Of a stretch of DNA of 64,000 nucleotides, positions 1-9,400 are shown piece after piece. The position numbers were made by a program, and so were the translations under genes. A model generated the notes under the pieces. That model ran no database searches. It was not told the DNA's origin and saw nothing but the letters and a program-made list of their open reading frames with translations. The stretch spans positions 225,360-289,359 of the forward strand of contig JAGVRI010000006.1 of the NCBI GenBank assembly GCA_018606645.1, given 5' to 3'. The DNA comes from Chloroflexota bacterium (GTDB lineage Bacteria; Chloroflexota; Anaerolineae; JAAYZQ01). Position 1 is the first letter of the stretch. Each line of letters starts with the position of its first letter.

Positions 1-1
1 C

Positions 2-268
2 ACGCTCGCGCGCGCTGCCCGTGCCAGACGGCTGCTCGCTGCGGCTGCGGCCCAGGCGGCTGTATCCCTGGATACCTACTATGCCATCTTGAGCGACCAT
101 GCCTATGGCCATTATGCCATCTGCCGCCACGTGAGCCCCAGCGAACCACCGCTCCAACAGACGGCCACTCGGGCCTCGGTGATCATGGACCTCACCGCCC
201 GAACCATGAGGGTCGCGATCGGTCAGCCCTGCCGTCAACCGTACCATACCATCACCTGTTCGAGTTGA
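2..268 (+). CDS. C-terminal part of a C45-type (acyl-CoA:6-APA acyltransferase-like) hydrolase
   Basis: This reading frame is open from the left edge and ends at TGA 266-268, so only about 88 C-terminal residues are present. The fragment has a Tyr-rich stretch followed by ILSDH, ICRH and then a late segment with MDL and GQPC. That order resembles the C-terminus of the peptidase C45 / acyl-CoA:6-aminopenicillanic acid acyltransferase family, self-cleaving Ntn-hydrolases that transfer or hydrolyse acyl groups. The catalytic N-terminal Cys lies outside the window. The frame is uninterrupted, and a strong hairpin follows the stop. The family assignment is from memory of the C-terminal pattern only. 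Confidence 0.55.
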   Translation, partial: TLARAARARRLLAAAAAQAAVSLDTYYAILSDHAYGHYAICRHVSPSEPPLQQTATRASVIMDLTARTMRVAIGQPCRQPYHTITCSS

Positions 269-273
269 TGAAG

Positions 274-304
274 AGAGGACGGATGGTCGAACCATCCGTC
301 CTCT
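274..304. terminator. Perfect 14-bp hairpin between convergent genes
   Basis: Arms 274-287 and 291-304 pair perfectly around a CGA loop. It sits between the stop of the C45-like gene (plus) and the stop of the aldehyde dehydrogenase gene (minus), so it can serve as a bidirectional terminator. The T-tract is weak on both sides. Confidence 0.7.
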
Positions 305-332
305 TGACCCGCTTTTCGGAGCCCACGATCCC

Positions 333-1823
333 CTACGAACCGCCCTCCCGCTCCCGTGAGTACCGCTCATAGGGATACCACCACGGCTTGGGCTCCATGC
401 TAAAGTCCCAGTGCACGTGCTTGGTCACCCGAAACTCGTCCAGTCCTTCCTCGCCCAGTTCACGGCCCACGCCGCTCATCCCCACGCCGCCAAAAGGCCC
501 CGCATCATTATCGGTCAGCGGATCGTTGATCCATAGCGTGCCGGCCCGCACCTCCTCATAGAAACGTTTCACATAGCGGGCATTATGGGTGTAGAGATTA
601 GCCCCTAACCCATAGTCGGTCTCGTTGGCCAGGGCAATGGCCTCGTCAAAAGTGTCAAAGGCGGCAATCGGCAGCACCGGACCAAAGGTCTCCTCGCACA
701 TCACCTGCATGTCACGTCCCACATCCACCAGGACTGTCGGTTCGTAGAAAAAACCGCGAGGCAGGTGGGATGGGCGACGTCCGCCCGTTAACACTCGAGC
801 CCCACGCTCGACCGCATCCTGCACCTGGCGCTCCACCTTGGCCCGATATTCCTCCCGCGCCAGAGGTCCCAGATCGGTGGCCGGTTCCAGCGGATCGCCC
901 AGGATCAGCCCCTGCACATACTCGGCGATGGAAGTGGTGAACTCGTCCATCAGACTGCGGTGGACATAGATCCGTTCGGTGCTCGTGCATACCTGGCCGT
1001 TGTTCAGGAGCGCGGCCCAGGCCACTCCCGGCACCGCCACGTCCAGATCGGCATCCTCGGCCACGATGAACGCATCCTTGCCGCCCAGTTCGAGGTGAAG
1101 CTTTTTCATCATCGGCGCTGCCAGCCGGGCGATCTGCTGTCCTGCTGCCGTGCTGCCGGTGAAGGCAATCACCGGAACCTGGGGGTGGGTTACCAGCGCA
1201 TTCCCCACTTCTTCGCCTGCCCCGGTGACAATATTGACCACACCGGGTGGCAGATGATCAAGCGCCTCGGCCAGCATCAGGCTGGTCAAAGGCGTCACCG
1301 AAGAGGGCTTGAGCACTATGGTGTTGCCCGCTGCCAGAGCCGGCGCGACCTTCCAGGCCATGAGCAACAACGGATAGTTCCAGGGCACAATGCAGCCTAC
1401 CACGCCGTATGGTTCCTTGAGCACCAGGCTCAACTGGCTGCTCTCGATGCTCGGGATCACCCGTCCCCGACTGTGGCGTCCGATCTCTGCGTAATAGTCA
1501 AAACAGGCAGCCGTCCAGCCAACCTCGTCCCTGTTTTCGATGAATGGCTTGCCCCCTTCCAACGTAAGCTGCCTGGCCAACGCCATCTCCTTCTCGCGGA
1601 GTTTGCGCGCCACCTCATGCAAATACTCAGCCCGCTGAACGCCTGGCACCCAGCGCCACATGGTAAAGGCAACCTGGGCGGCCTGTACCGCCCGATCCAC
1701 TTCAATCGCTGTACCCGCCGGCACCGTGCCGATCACCTCTTCGGTGTACGGGTTCAGCACCTCAATTACCCTCCCCGAACAGCCAGACACCCACTCGCCG
1801 TTGATCCACATCGCCTGCTCCAC
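333..1823 (-). CDS. NAD(P)-dependent aldehyde dehydrogenase
   Basis: A 496-residue protein of normal length for the aldehyde dehydrogenase superfamily, which oxidises aldehydes to acids with NAD(P). Visible motifs are PWNYP near residue 147, FTGST of the cofactor site, ELGGKD carrying the general-base Glu, and GQVC with the nucleophile Cys279. It is the last gene of the minus-strand run behind potABCD and the zincin gene. That context suggests an aminoaldehyde from polyamine breakdown (such as 4-aminobutanal) or betaine aldehyde as substrate; this is inference. A gap of about 50 bp separates it from the zincin gene. Met1 and Met5 are both possible starts. Confidence 0.9.
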   Translation of the reverse strand: MEQAMWINGEWVSGCSGRVIEVLNPYTEEVIGTVPAGTAIEVDRAVQAAQVAFTMWRWVPGVQRAEYLHEVARKLREKEMALARQLTLEGGKPFIENRDEVGWTAACFDYYAEIGRHSRGRVIPSIESSQLSLVLKEPYGVVGCIVPWNYPLLLMAWKVAPALAAGNTIVLKPSSVTPLTSLMLAEALDHLPPGVVNIVTGAGEEVGNALVTHPQVPVIAFTGSTAAGQQIARLAAPMMKKLHLELGGKDAFIVAEDADLDVAVPGVAWAALLNNGQVCTSTERIYVHRSLMDEFTTSIAEYVQGLILGDPLEPATDLGPLAREEYRAKVERQVQDAVERGARVLTGGRRPSHLPRGFFYEPTVLVDVGRDMQVMCEETFGPVLPIAAFDTFDEAIALANETDYGLGANLYTHNARYVKRFYEEVRAGTLWINDPLTDNDAGPFGGVGMSGVGRELGEEGLDEFRVTKHVHWDFSMEPKPWWYPYERYSREREGGS

Positions 1824-1874
1824 TTGTTTCCTCCCAACCCGAAATCTACAATCCGTGATACCTGCTGGAATCGA

Positions 1875-2240
1875 TCACACGCCCGCCTCCCTCAACTGGC
1901 CCTCGTCCAGACCAAAGTGATGGCCCACCTCGTGCCACACTGTTCGGCGCACACACTCCCGCACCTGAGCCGGGGTCCGACAGACCTGCTCGATCGGTCC
2001 CTGAAAGATCACGATCTTGTCGGGGAGCATCTCCCCAAAGGTCACCCCGCGCTGGACCTTCGGCACCCCTACATATAGCCCAAAGAGCAATTCGCCAGGC
2101 CCCAGACCCGCCTGGGCGAGTTGCTCCTTGGTAGGCCAATCGGCGACAATGATGGCAACATTGTCCAGCCAGCGAAGGATCTCGTCTGGCAAGCCAACCA
2201 TGGCTTCATCAACGAGCCGTTCAAAGGCATCTCGATCCAC
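1875..2240 (-). CDS. Minimal zincin-like metallopeptidase family protein
   Basis: A 121-residue protein with the zinc-protease signature HEVGH at residues 103-107, followed by G110 and D112/E113. This fits the small PF06262-type 'metallopeptidase family' (about 110-130 residues), common in actinobacteria and Chloroflexi and of unknown substrate. The start is GTG at 2240, and the TAG stop of potD shares its G with this codon (TAGTG), so translation should be coupled to potD. The family is often found as a free-standing gene, so embedding in a polyamine operon is somewhat unusual. No signal peptide is visible, so it is probably cytoplasmic. Confidence 0.8.
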   Translation of the reverse strand: MDRDAFERLVDEAMVGLPDEILRWLDNVAIIVADWPTKEQLAQAGLGPGELLFGLYVGVPKVQRGVTFGEMLPDKIVIFQGPIEQVCRTPAQVRECVRRTVWHEVGHHFGLDEGQLREAGV

Positions 2241-3304
2241 TACTCGGTCTTGATCTCCGTCCAGATGCGGTCGTACACCGGCGTCGCCTCTCCCACGTCG
2301 CGGATGAACTCCAGCTTGTCCATGACCTCTGCCGGTGGATAGATTGCCGGGTCCTCCAGGATCTCGGCATTGATATACTTCTCCGCCGCCTTGTTCGGAC
2401 TGGCATACCAGGTGTAGTTACTTACCTTGGCCCCCACTTCTGGCCGCAACAAGTAGTTGATGAACACTTCGGCCGTATACTGGCTGGGCGCCGTCTTGGG
2501 GATGCACAGGTTGTCTGCCCAGATGGTCGCGCCTTCGCGGGGAATGACATACCAGATCTGCGGGGCTTCCACCGCCGCCTGGAAGAAATCGCCGCTCCAG
2601 CCATGGGCAATCACCGTCTCACCGGCAGCCAGCAGGTCTTCAAACCCCTCGCTGTCGTAGGTCTTGACCCACTGTTTCTGCTGGATAAGCAAATGTTTCG
2701 CTTCTTCCAACTGCCGTTCATCGGTGCTATTCAGCGAATAGCCCAGGTATTTGAGCGCTGCCCCGATCGTTTCGCGGCTATCGTTCAACATGCTCATTTT
2801 GCCCGCAAATGCACTGGCATACGCCGGATCAAAGAGGTAGGCCCAACTATCCGGCGGTTCCTCAAACATATCCAGGTTATAGCCGATTCCGGTTGTCCCC
2901 CATTGATACGGCACCGAGTATTTGTTGCCCGGGTCGTATGGAGGATCCCTGAATTTGTCCCAGATGTTCTGAAAGTTCGGGATGTTGTCGTAATTGAGTT
3001 CGGCCAGTAGCTTGAGCTCGATCATGATCGCTACCATATAATCGGAGGGCACGATCAGATCATATCCGGAGGCTCCGGCCTGGAGCTTGGCCAGCAGATC
3101 CTCGTTGCTGGCAAAGGTATCCTCGATCACCTTGACTCCGAATTCCTTCTCAAAATCGGCATAGATTTCAGGGTCAATATACTCGGACCAGTTGTACACA
3201 TGCAGTTCTTGGGCCAGTTGCTGTTTGCCCCCCCCTTTTGGGGCACAGCTTATCATCAGGGCCAACAGGGCCAGGATTACCACCCCGTACGCTACCCGTT
3301 TCAT
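2240..3304 (-). CDS. potD: Spermidine/putrescine ABC transporter substrate-binding lipoprotein
   Basis: A 354-residue periplasmic-type binding protein. The N-terminus is a lipoprotein signal ending in a LMISC lipobox, followed by a Gly-rich linker. The start of the mature domain (HVYNWSEYIDP) is typical of PotD/PotF, which bind spermidine or putrescine and deliver it to the PotB/PotC membrane pair. It lies 14 bp after potC, and its stop overlaps the zincin start. The gene order potA-potB-potC-potD supports the call. Substrate within the polyamine group cannot be decided from sequence. Confidence 0.92.
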   Translation of the reverse strand: MKRVAYGVVILALLALMISCAPKGGGKQQLAQELHVYNWSEYIDPEIYADFEKEFGVKVIEDTFASNEDLLAKLQAGASGYDLIVPSDYMVAIMIELKLLAELNYDNIPNFQNIWDKFRDPPYDPGNKYSVPYQWGTTGIGYNLDMFEEPPDSWAYLFDPAYASAFAGKMSMLNDSRETIGAALKYLGYSLNSTDERQLEEAKHLLIQQKQWVKTYDSEGFEDLLAAGETVIAHGWSGDFFQAAVEAPQIWYVIPREGATIWADNLCIPKTAPSQYTAEVFINYLLRPEVGAKVSNYTWYASPNKAAEKYINAEILEDPAIYPPAEVMDKLEFIRDVGEATPVYDRIWTEIKTE

Positions 3305-3318
3305 CTTTCCCTCCTTTA

Positions 3319-4176
3319 TCAGATGTTCCGAACCTTCTCCGTCCGCCGTTCCCGCTGCAGCAGCAGTGAGAACAACACCAAGGTCATCGAAGCCGCAATC
3401 AGCACCGTCGAGACGGCATTGATCTCGGGCGTAATGCCCAGCTTGACCATCGAGTAAATCCGAAGGGGTAGAGTCGTAGATCCTACGCCGGCAGTGAAAA
3501 AGGTGATCACAAAATCGTCTAGCGAAAGGGTAAAGGCCATCAGCGCTCCGGCCAAAATGCCGGGCATCATCAGCGGCAAGGTCACACGCCAGAAGGTCTT
3601 GAGTTCATTCGCATACAGGTCTTGGGCTGCCTCTTCCAACTGACGGTCCATCCCGGCTAACCGGGCGCGAACTACCACGGTGACAAACGAGATATTGAAG
3701 GCGATGTGGGAAATGATGATGGTCGTGATCCCCAGGGGGATGCGCGCCAGAATAAAAAACAGGAGTAACATCACTGCCATCGAGATCTCGGGGATGATGA
3801 TCGGCAGGTATAACAGGGCGTCAAGGCCCAACTTGCCGAAAAACTCGTATCGCTCCATGGCCAGGGCGGTCATTGTCCCGAACAGGGTCGACACCAGGGT
3901 TGACGCAAAAGCGACAATCAGGCTGTTCTTCAGGGCAGCCATCATCGCCGCGTCATCAAATAGCTTGGCATACCAGCGCAGACTAAAACCGGCCCAGTCG
4001 GTCACAAAGCGGGAGGCATTGAAGGAAAAGATCACCAGAACCAGAATCGGAGCGTAGAGGAACAGATAACTCATCAGACCATTGGCCGTGAACATCAGCC
4101 GCATGATCCGCCCCAGCCGGCTGCCACATCGGGCTACCCCCTGAAGCGATGGTGCCCCCGCTGCCCGCGCGCTCAT
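3319..4176 (-). CDS. potC: Polyamine ABC transporter permease, PotC type
   Basis: A 285-residue integral membrane protein with about six hydrophobic segments. It has the binding-protein-dependent transport EAA loop (EEAAQDLYANE) that docks onto the ATPase PotA. It pairs with PotB to form the channel. The first 28 or so residues are basic and lack hydrophobic character, so a start at the internal Met near residue 25 or 28 is possible. It lies 28 bp after potB and 14 bp before potD. Confidence 0.9.
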   Translation of the reverse strand: MSARAAGAPSLQGVARCGSRLGRIMRLMFTANGLMSYLFLYAPILVLVIFSFNASRFVTDWAGFSLRWYAKLFDDAAMMAALKNSLIVAFASTLVSTLFGTMTALAMERYEFFGKLGLDALLYLPIIIPEISMAVMLLLFFILARIPLGITTIIISHIAFNISFVTVVVRARLAGMDRQLEEAAQDLYANELKTFWRVTLPLMMPGILAGALMAFTLSLDDFVITFFTAGVGSTTLPLRIYSMVKLGITPEINAVSTVLIAASMTLVLFSLLLQRERRTEKVRNI

Positions 4177-4204
4177 CGCTGCCTCCGGTCTCTTGCTGCT
4201 TGCC

Positions 4205-5092
4205 TCACAGCGTCCGCCCTCCCACCCGAAAGTAGACCAGTGCCGCGATCAGCATAAGCGTCATCAAGGCGAACGAAATGGCCGAGCCAAAGGGATAATC
4301 ACGCACGGTCAGGAACTGGTTCTGAATGATATTCCCGATCATCACCGACTTGGCGCCACCCAGCAGATCCGGCGTCACATACGCGCCCAGCGACGGGATG
4401 AATACTAGGATCGAGCCGGCTATCACCCCCGGCAAGCTGAGCGGAAAGATGATCCGGGCAAAGGCCCGAAGTTCATTTGCATACAGATCCTGAGCCGCCT
4501 CCACCAGCGAAAAATCCAATCGTTCGATCGCCGCATAGCACGGCAATACCATATCCGGGAACCAGCCATACACCAACCCGACGATAATGGCAAAATCGTT
4601 CCCAAACAGAGGCAAGGGCTGACGAATCAGTCCTACGCTCATCAGCACATTGTTGATCAATCCGGTATCGCGCAGGATGAGGATCCAGGCATAGGTACGC
4701 ACCAGGAAATTGGTCCAGAAGGGGATCATCAGCAACAACAGCAAGGCATTGCGCCAGCGCCGAGGACGAGTTGCCATCCAGTAGGCCATCGGATAACCAA
4801 ACAGGAAACAGAAAACAGTGGTCAGGGTCGCGATCTTGAACGACCGAAGAAAGATCTTGAGATAGAGCGGGTCCAGGAAACGACCATAGTTCTCCAGGTT
4901 AAAGTCCCAGACGATCTGGCCGTAGGGACCGCGCCGGAGGAAACTGTAGACGAGGACGATCAACAGTGGGAATGCAAAAAAGACGATCAACCAGAACAGG
5001 CTAGGCAGCAGCAACACCAACGCCTGGAGTCCCGGTCGGCGCCGAAGTAGTTCCCACAGACTCGTTTTCCTGGCAACCTGTTCAGAGATCAT
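4205..5092 (-). CDS. potB: Polyamine ABC transporter permease, PotB type
   Basis: A 295-residue membrane protein with about six predicted helices. It carries the same EAA loop (VEAAQDLYANE) as PotC and the longer N-terminal extension usual for PotB. It forms the heteromeric inner-membrane channel with PotC. The gene starts 33 bp after the potA stop within the same operon. Some PotB proteins handle other cationic amines, but the neighbours make polyamine uptake the best reading. Confidence 0.9.
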   Translation of the reverse strand: MISEQVARKTSLWELLRRRPGLQALVLLLPSLFWLIVFFAFPLLIVLVYSFLRRGPYGQIVWDFNLENYGRFLDPLYLKIFLRSFKIATLTTVFCFLFGYPMAYWMATRPRRWRNALLLLLMIPFWTNFLVRTYAWILILRDTGLINNVLMSVGLIRQPLPLFGNDFAIIVGLVYGWFPDMVLPCYAAIERLDFSLVEAAQDLYANELRAFARIIFPLSLPGVIAGSILVFIPSLGAYVTPDLLGGAKSVMIGNIIQNQFLTVRDYPFGSAISFALMTLMLIAALVYFRVGGRTL

Positions 5093-5125
5093 CGGCCGCT
5101 TGTGATCCCTTTGGATTCTGCTTAC

Positions 5126-6250
5126 TCAGTCCGTCAACACCCGTCCCGCGTCGTACAGCCAGGCGACGTGGACCTGCCCCCCGACTCCCCAGGAGTAAGC
5201 CCGCGAATCGGGGGTAGAGATGATATTCTGCTCACGGATGGCCAGCGAGACATTCGGCGACAGCCGCACCCGAAACAGGGTCGCCGTACCCACATAGACC
5301 ACCTGTTCCACCCGACCCTCGAAGGTATTGTGCTCACCGGGAACCGGTTCAGGCACCAGGCGGATCTTTTCCGGTCTGACGGCCACGGAGACGCGGGCGC
5401 CGCGAGGCAGCCTGTGATCTGTCTCCGCAATCACCGGCAAGAGGCCATCCACCAGGACTGTGACCCGACTCTCTTCCTGCTCCTGAACGGTACCCTCCAG
5501 AAAGTTGGTCTCTCCGATAAAATCGGCTACAAACCGACAACTCGGCCGTTCGTAAATCTCGGTCGGAGTGCCCACCTGCAGGATGCGACCCTGATGCATC
5601 ACCGCAATGCGGTCCGACATGGTCAGCGCCTCTTCCTGATCGTGGGTTACATAGATAAAGGTGATGCCTACCTCCCGCTGCAACGTCTTAAGCTCGAGCT
5701 GCATCTCTTTGCGTAGCTTCAGGTCCAGGGCACCCAACGGTTCATCCAGAAGCAGCACCTCTGGCCGGTTGACCAGGGCCCGCGCCAGCGCGATCCGTTG
5801 CTGCTGTCCACCCGATAACTGGTTGGGGCGACGAGAGCCAAAACCGTCCAGTCGCACCATGGCCAGCGCCTCCTGGACCCGACGCTCGATCTCCTCTTTG
5901 GGCACCTTGCGCATTTCCAGGCCAAAGGCCACATTCCGGGCAACGGTCATGTGGGGAAAAAGGGCATAATTCTGGAACACCATGTTCGTGTTCCGTTGAT
6001 AGGGAGGAGTCAGCCCCATCGGCTTGCCATGGATATAGATTTCGCCCGAAGTAGGATGCTCAAAGCCGGCGATCATGCGCAGCGTCGTCGTCTTGCCACA
6101 GCCGCTAGGACCCAACAGGGAAAAGAACTCGCCGTCAAGAATCTGGAGGGTCACATTGTCCACGGCGACCACCTCGCTGCCAGGCCGCGACCCAGGTCCA
6201 GGAAAGCGCTTGGTCACACTCCGGACCTCAACCGCGATCGACTCTCCCAT
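5126..6250 (-). CDS. potA: Polyamine ABC transporter ATPase
   Basis: A 374-residue ABC ATPase that powers PotBC. Motifs in order: Walker A GPSGCGKT, Q-loop FQNYALFPH, signature LSGGQQQR, Walker B VLLLDEP, and H-loop VTHDQEEA. A C-terminal TOBE-like regulatory region lies at about residues 260-374. Length is normal for PotA/CysA-type importer ATPases. It is the first gene of the operon, about 50 bp downstream of a near-consensus promoter. Confidence 0.93.
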   Translation of the reverse strand: MGESIAVEVRSVTKRFPGPGSRPGSEVVAVDNVTLQILDGEFFSLLGPSGCGKTTTLRMIAGFEHPTSGEIYIHGKPMGLTPPYQRNTNMVFQNYALFPHMTVARNVAFGLEMRKVPKEEIERRVQEALAMVRLDGFGSRRPNQLSGGQQQRIALARALVNRPEVLLLDEPLGALDLKLRKEMQLELKTLQREVGITFIYVTHDQEEALTMSDRIAVMHQGRILQVGTPTEIYERPSCRFVADFIGETNFLEGTVQEQEESRVTVLVDGLLPVIAETDHRLPRGARVSVAVRPEKIRLVPEPVPGEHNTFEGRVEQVVYVGTATLFRVRLSPNVSLAIREQNIISTPDSRAYSWGVGGQVHVAWLYDAGRVLTD

Positions 6251-6302
6251 CTACACCCCTTTCAGATACGGGGATCCGGCGCAGAAACACCGCTTCTATT
6301 CA

Positions 6303-6331
6303 ATTATACCCTGAGATGTCCGAACCGTCAA
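6303..6331 (-). promoter_or_regulatory. Promoter of the potABCD operon
   Basis: On the minus strand TTGACG (6331-6326) and TATAAT (6308-6303) are separated by exactly 17 bp, about 50 bp before the potA start. This is a close match to the housekeeping sigma consensus. Confidence 0.8.
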
Positions 6332-6440
6332 AAACCCGCTGCAGCGGCTTGCTCGTCTCGGCTTCCCCATCCTGAGGCGAGAAAAAGGGGGGCACGCAGA
6401 GGCGGGCATCCTGTCGCCCCAGTATAGCCCGGGATAGTTC

Positions 6441-9400
6441 TTATTTTCTTCCGGCAACCAGCATTTTGAAGCGGTTCTCGTGCTGGATACTCTTGAGATC
6501 CGAATCGCGCCGGGCCACCTGTCGGTAGCTGTCGTCGAGGCGGATGGCCTGAACCAGGGAAGACCACGCTCCCTCGGCCTGTCCCATTAACGCTTTGGCG
6601 CAGGCGGCATAGTAATGAGCCGTGGCGAATTGGGGATCCAAGGTTGCCGCTCGCTCAAAGTCTTCCATCGCCCGTTGGTAGTCCTTCAACCGATAGTAGG
6701 CCGTGCCTCGACTATAGAAGACGGGAGCCAGGTCGGGCGTTAATTCCAGCGCCCGATCAAAATCATCAATGGCCTGCTCAAACTGCTGCAGCTCAATGTA
6801 AGCCAACCCCCGGCTGTGATAGGCCACCGCTAACTCCGGGTCCAGGCCCAGGGCCTGATCATAGTCGGCCAACGCCTTCTCATATTCTCCCAACTGGGCG
6901 TACGCTAGACCCCGGTTGTAAAAGGCTGCGGCCAGGTCCGGCGCCAGCTCAATTGCCCGGCTGAAATCCTGGATGGCCAGGGTAAGGTCCCGAAGCTTGG
7001 TATAGACCAGACCCCGGTTATTGTAGGCGACTGCGTCGCGGGGGTTGAGGACAAGAGCCTGGGTCAGATCTTCAATCGCCCGCTCATACTGATGCAGTGC
7101 ATGATAGGCAATCCCCCGGCTGCGGTAGATGGCCCCATTGCCGGGGTCCAGTTCCAGAGCACGATGGTAATCCTCAAGCGCTCCCTGGTAGTCCTGGAGC
7201 TGGGCGCGGGCGATCCCACGGTAATGATAAGCGGGTGCAAACTTGTCGTCAAAGGCCAACACCCGGTCATAATCCTGGATCGCCCGTGCATAGTCGCGCA
7301 ACCCGGCATAGGCGAGCCCCCGATGATACACAGCCGATATGTCTTCCGGATCGAAGGTGAGAGCCCGATCGTAATCCTGAATGGCCTGTTCATACTCTTC
7401 AAGCTCCGCATAGGCCAACCCCCGGTTGTAGAAGGCGGCCGCCATATGGGGAGAGAGGGCAAGAGCCTGGTCGTAATCCTGGATGGCCCGTTCGTACTCC
7501 CCCAGACTGGCATAGGCTAGACCCCGGTTGTGAAAAGCCACCGCATCCTCAGTGCTCAACTCGAGGACCCGGTCGAGGTCTCGGATGGCCCGTCGATACT
7601 CGTGGAGACGGCAGTAGGCGAGTCCCCGGTGATGGTAGGCCGCCACCAGCCCCCGGTCCAGTTCCAACGCCCGATCAAAGTTTTGGATGGCCAGCCGGTA
7701 CTCCTGAAGCTCGGCATAGGCCAGACCTCGGTTGAAAAAAGCCGGTGCCAGATAGGGATCGAGTTCCGTGGCCCGATCATAGTCCTCGATGGCCTGGGCA
7801 TTTTGTCCTAGGGCTGCGTGGGCCAACCCCCGATTGTTGTAGGCCACCGCGTCCAATGGGTCCAGTTCGATGGCGCGGTCCAGGTCTTCAATGGCCCGAT
7901 GGTATTCCCCCAGGTCGTAATAGGCCAAGCCCCGGTTATGATACGCTGCCGCGAAACGGTCGTCGAACTCCAAGGCCCGGTTGTAATCCTGGATGGCCCG
8001 GCGCGGCTCCTGCAATTGGGCGTAGGCCAGGCCACGCTGATAAAAGGCAGCAGCGAATTCGGGATCGATCGTCAATGCCCGGTCATAGTCCTGAATGGCC
8101 TGCCAGTATTCCCGAGACTGAGCATAGACCAGGCCGCGATTGTAGAACGCCACCGCAAACTCTGGGTCCAGGGCCACTGCCCTATCATAGTCCTGGATCG
8201 CCTGGGCATATTCCCCCAGAGCGGCATACGCCAGACCCCGATTGTTATAGGCCACGGCGTCATCCGGATTGCGTCGCAGGACCTGGTCATAGTCCTGGAT
8301 CGCTCTGGCATATTCCTGAAGGCGATGGTAGGCATTGCCCCGATGGTGATAGACCTGGATATGCATTGGATTGAGCTCCAGGGCATGGTCAAAATCCTCG
8401 ATGGCCCGTCGGTAGTCGGTCAGATCATAATAGGCTAGCCCGCGATGGTGGTAGGCCGTCGTCTCCTTCGGATCCAGTTCGATGATCTGTTTCCAGATCT
8501 CCACCGCCCGTCCAAAATCCTCGATGGCCCGCCCAAAATCCTCTAACCGCGCCAGCACCAACCCTCGGTGGTAATAGGCCGTGGGCTCCTGAGGGTTCAG
8601 CTCGATCGTTCGCTCCAGGTCCTCCAGGGCCGACTCATACTGCTGGAGCCAGGCGTAGGCAATCCCTCGCTGATGATACGCTGCCGTGAACCTGGGACTG
8701 AGCTCGATCACCTGGCTCAGGTCAGCGATGGCTGCCTCGTATTGCTGCAGCCGCAAATAGGTAAGACCTCGTTGGAAATATGCCGTGGTGAGTTGGGGAT
8801 CAAGGGTAATCGCCTGGCTAAACTCCTGGAGTGCCGACTCGTACTGACCTAACCGGTGGAACGCAATCCCGCCAACGAGCAACGCGTTACACCGGGCCGT
8901 GAGCGACAGATCTCTCCTCCCCTTCAAGAGATCGCACAGAGGCAACACCCCCGCCCACGAACGGCTTTGGATGGCGGCCCAGGCCGTGCTCAACGGTTCC
9001 GCCCATCGACGGACCTCCTTGGCCGTCTCCTGTTCCTCGGCGACCTGTTGCCAGACCCGGGCAATCTCTCCAGCCAACGGGTAATAGCGGCGCAATGACA
9101 ACAGGAAAAGGTCCAACCCCTCCCGCACCGCTTCGGCACTGCCAGCCATCAACCCATGATAGAGCGCTTCCAACATGTCTCGCCGCCAGCCCTCATCGCC
9201 CCACTGGGGTCGTTCCCCCTTCCCGGCCAGCAGGCTGCGGTAATAGGCCTCGAGCCGGTTGTGCAATAGCCGATATTCCTTGCCGGACCGGCCTTGCATA
9301 TGCCGGTTCATTTGACTGCGCACGATCGGGTGATACTCCAGAGCCTCCCGTTGTGAGTGGACAAATGGCATCTCGACCAGCCAATCGAACAGCGAGTCCA

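Noticed and set aside
960..2078. 372-codon plus-strand ORF opposite the aldehyde dehydrogenase
   Set aside because: It is antisense to a clear dehydrogenase gene, is rich in His/Arg/Pro low-complexity sequence and has no domain. It is a by-product of high GC codon use.
6540..8905. Regular 102-bp repeats considered as a CRISPR array
   Set aside because: They are in-frame and encode TPR units with no unique spacers.
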